This document shows, piece after piece, positions 62,925-64,000 of a DNA stretch of 64,000 nucleotides; within the stretch, counting starts at the first letter, position 1, and every line of letters starts with the position of its first letter. The translations under genes were made by a program, and so were the position numbers. The notes beneath the pieces were generated by a model. The model was not told where the DNA came from. It made no database searches and saw nothing but the letters and a program-made list of their open reading frames with translations. This DNA is from Roseovarius sp. EL26 (GTDB taxonomy: Bacteria; Pseudomonadota; Alphaproteobacteria; Rhodobacterales; Rhodobacteraceae): the NCBI RefSeq assembly GCF_900327775.1, contig NZ_OUMZ01000007.1, forward strand, positions 855,606-919,605. Reading direction: 5' to 3'.

Positions 62925-63539
62925 CTATTCAAAACCCGCGTCTTTTGCGATCACGACCGCCTGGGTTCGGTTTTTAGCATTCATTTTTTTACACAGCGTT
63001 CGTACATGCAGCTTGATTGTCACTTCCTGTAAATCTAGCCCACGAGCAATCTCTTTATTGGATTGACCAAGGCAAAGCCCGCTTAGGACTTGTCGTTCGC
63101 GCTGACTAAATTTCTTCATAAATTCAGTTTCAGGTTTTCCATCAGCGCCTCCTAATGCGGATACAGGTACGAAAGTTTCTCCTGCGATCATAAAACGTAC
63201 AGCATTTATCAAAGACTTAGCGCCCATTGACTTGGGGACGTATCCAATCGCACCCAGCTCCACGGCTTCCTGTGCAATTCGGTTAGGTGCAGTGCCACTG
63301 AGTATAGCAAAAGCCTGGTTCGGATGATTTTTTACCGCATCCGAGAGGCCATTCAAACCATTCATTCCGGGCATGTCGAAATCCAGAAATACGAGATCGA
63401 ATGGCCCTTTGGCATCTAGCGCCTTCATGGCGCTGACATAGTCGGCAACTGAAACTACTACGGCGCGCCCTTCGGATTCGAGATACGCTGAAATCGTATC
63501 TCGAACCATACCGTGATCATCTGCTAATAAAACGCGCAT
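62925..63539 (-). CDS. NarL/FixJ-type response regulator
   Basis: ATG 63539 gives 204 residues (a TTG at 63557 is less likely). The receiver domain begins MRVLLADDHGMVRDTISAYLE, has the phospho-acceptor Asp in LVFLDFDMPGMNG, and is followed by a LuxR-type HTH: FSQRERQVLSGLCLGQSNKEIARGLDLQEVTIKLHVR as landmark. No sensor kinase is adjacent in the window. It could be chromosomal, or cargo of the third element. Confidence 0.9.
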   Translation of the reverse strand: MRVLLADDHGMVRDTISAYLESEGRAVVVSVADYVSAMKALDAKGPFDLVFLDFDMPGMNGLNGLSDAVKNHPNQAFAILSGTAPNRIAQEAVELGAIGYVPKSMGAKSLINAVRFMIAGETFVPVSALGGADGKPETEFMKKFSQRERQVLSGLCLGQSNKEIARGLDLQEVTIKLHVRTLCKKMNAKNRTQAVVIAKDAGFE

Positions 63540-63896
63540 AGCTTTTGGTCGCTCCAACCTTTTATCCTTATCCTATTGTATCGTACCCGGATAAGCTGAG
63601 CCAGATAAACCACACTCATTTTTGGAAATCATTAAACTCACGGCATTCTTTCTCTCACAAGCGCCTTGGATTTTCGAAGGTAACAGCACACCAAAGCAGA
63701 TACTCATTACATCCTTTATTCAATGGCACGTTTATGGAGAGGTTTAACCTTCAATTTCGGGCAGCAAGCTATGCCATTCGGTCATACCGATTATACAAAA
63801 GTATATTTATCTCGCCCAATGAACCTGAGCATGTGCAATCCGTCTATGAAATAACATTGACGATACAAAACATCACCAGCACGGAGTTGACCTGTT
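63540..63896. other. Intergenic region before the last partial gene
   Basis: A 119-codon open frame on the plus strand overlaps this region but has no family features and runs into the next start, so it is not annotated. The divergent promoters of the response regulator and the exported-protein gene should lie here. Confidence 0.4.
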
Positions 63897-64000
63897 ATGA
63901 TTAACGCTTTGAAGGCTGCATGGGTGGTACTCGTAGTATGCCTACCCTCACATGTCTTATCGAATGAGACTGTTCTGACAGTTTCCGGTGATATCGCGGC
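63897..64000 (+). CDS. Exported protein, N-terminal fragment (partial)
   Basis: ATG 63897 with GGAG nine bases upstream opens a frame that runs off the window. The 34 visible residues form a signal peptide (MINALKAAWVVLVVCLPSHVLS) followed by NETVLTVSGDIA. The latter resembles the start of small molybdopterin-binding oxidoreductase-like proteins, but too little is visible to assign a function. Confidence 0.6.
   Translation, partial: MINALKAAWVVLVVCLPSHVLSNETVLTVSGDIA

Noticed and set aside
63545..63904. 119-codon frame after the response regulator
   Set aside because: It runs past the well-supported start at 63897 and has unordered composition, typical of a shadow frame.

Overview
This window looks like alphaproteobacterial DNA, most likely from a marine Rhodobacterales (Roseobacter-type) bacterium. 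The inference rests on moderate GC, many compact catabolic operons with their own ABC, TRAP or DMT transporters, a PreT/PreA dihydropyrimidine pathway with RutR-like regulators, DUF849/BKACE and acetylpolyamine-amidohydrolase genes, and LuxR-type solos. No rRNA, tRNA or CRISPR array was recognised.

Left part (1-26.5 kb) is metabolic chromosome. It holds the C-terminal half of a ferric-reductase-like flavoprotein, a glycine-amidinotransferase-like enzyme and an overlapping aroQ-luxR pair. A complete reductive pyrimidine-degradation locus follows: preT-preA, dihydropyrimidinase, an M20 ureidopropionase-type amidase, a four-gene ABC importer and two RutR-family TetR regulators, with a near-perfect RutR box at 10258-10273. 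After a DMT transporter and a possible 31-residue membrane protein comes a second catabolic locus: LysR, class-III aminotransferase, BKACE, HDAC-like deacetylase, hotdog thioesterase, DctPQM TRAP importer, RpiR regulator and nitrilase-family amidase. Together these could import and dismantle an acylated amine or amino acid.

Right part (26.5-62.4 kb) is a stack of Tn7/Tn5053-like transposons inserted end to end. Element 1 (26573-51671, about 25.1 kb) begins and ends with the inverted repeat TGTGAGAGTGGTT and carries tniA-tniB-tniQ, a Ner-like regulator and cargo. Element 2 (51677-62409, about 10.7 kb) has TGTCGGA ends and no transposase of its own. A third left end starts at 62415 and is identical to that of element 2 over its first 45 bases. 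All junctions share the same 5-bp target duplication GCGCG (26568, 51672, 62410), so successive elements seem to have used one target.

Element 1 cargo falls into modules. (a) A degenerate tyrosine recombinase. (b) An unrecognised 820-residue protein with a zinc ribbon and PD-(D/E)XK motif, a small Cys-rich partner and a divergent HNH nuclease with a membrane tail: a candidate defence locus. (c) A membrane-anchored LuxR-type regulator, a TPR-sulfotransferase and a repeat-rich autotransporter, whose shared upstream region has three helically phased AACCAAAGTTATA repeats. (d) An IS1182-family insertion and a serine resolvase. (e) A possible small-molecule cluster: class-IV aminotransferase, SAM methyltransferase, LysA-like PLP decarboxylase, DapD-like succinyltransferase, LysE exporter and GST. 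Module (e) recalls the early tabtoxin genes, which also adapt LysA- and DapD-like enzymes.

Element 2 cargo is an RloC-like zinc-hook ATPase, a serine recombinase, a DMT transporter, a metallo-beta-lactamase-fold protein that has lost most metal ligands, RidA, a DJ-1/PfpI protein with divergent GlxA-type regulator, LysR, TauE/SafE and GNAT genes. Beyond it lie a NarL-type response regulator and the start of an exported protein.
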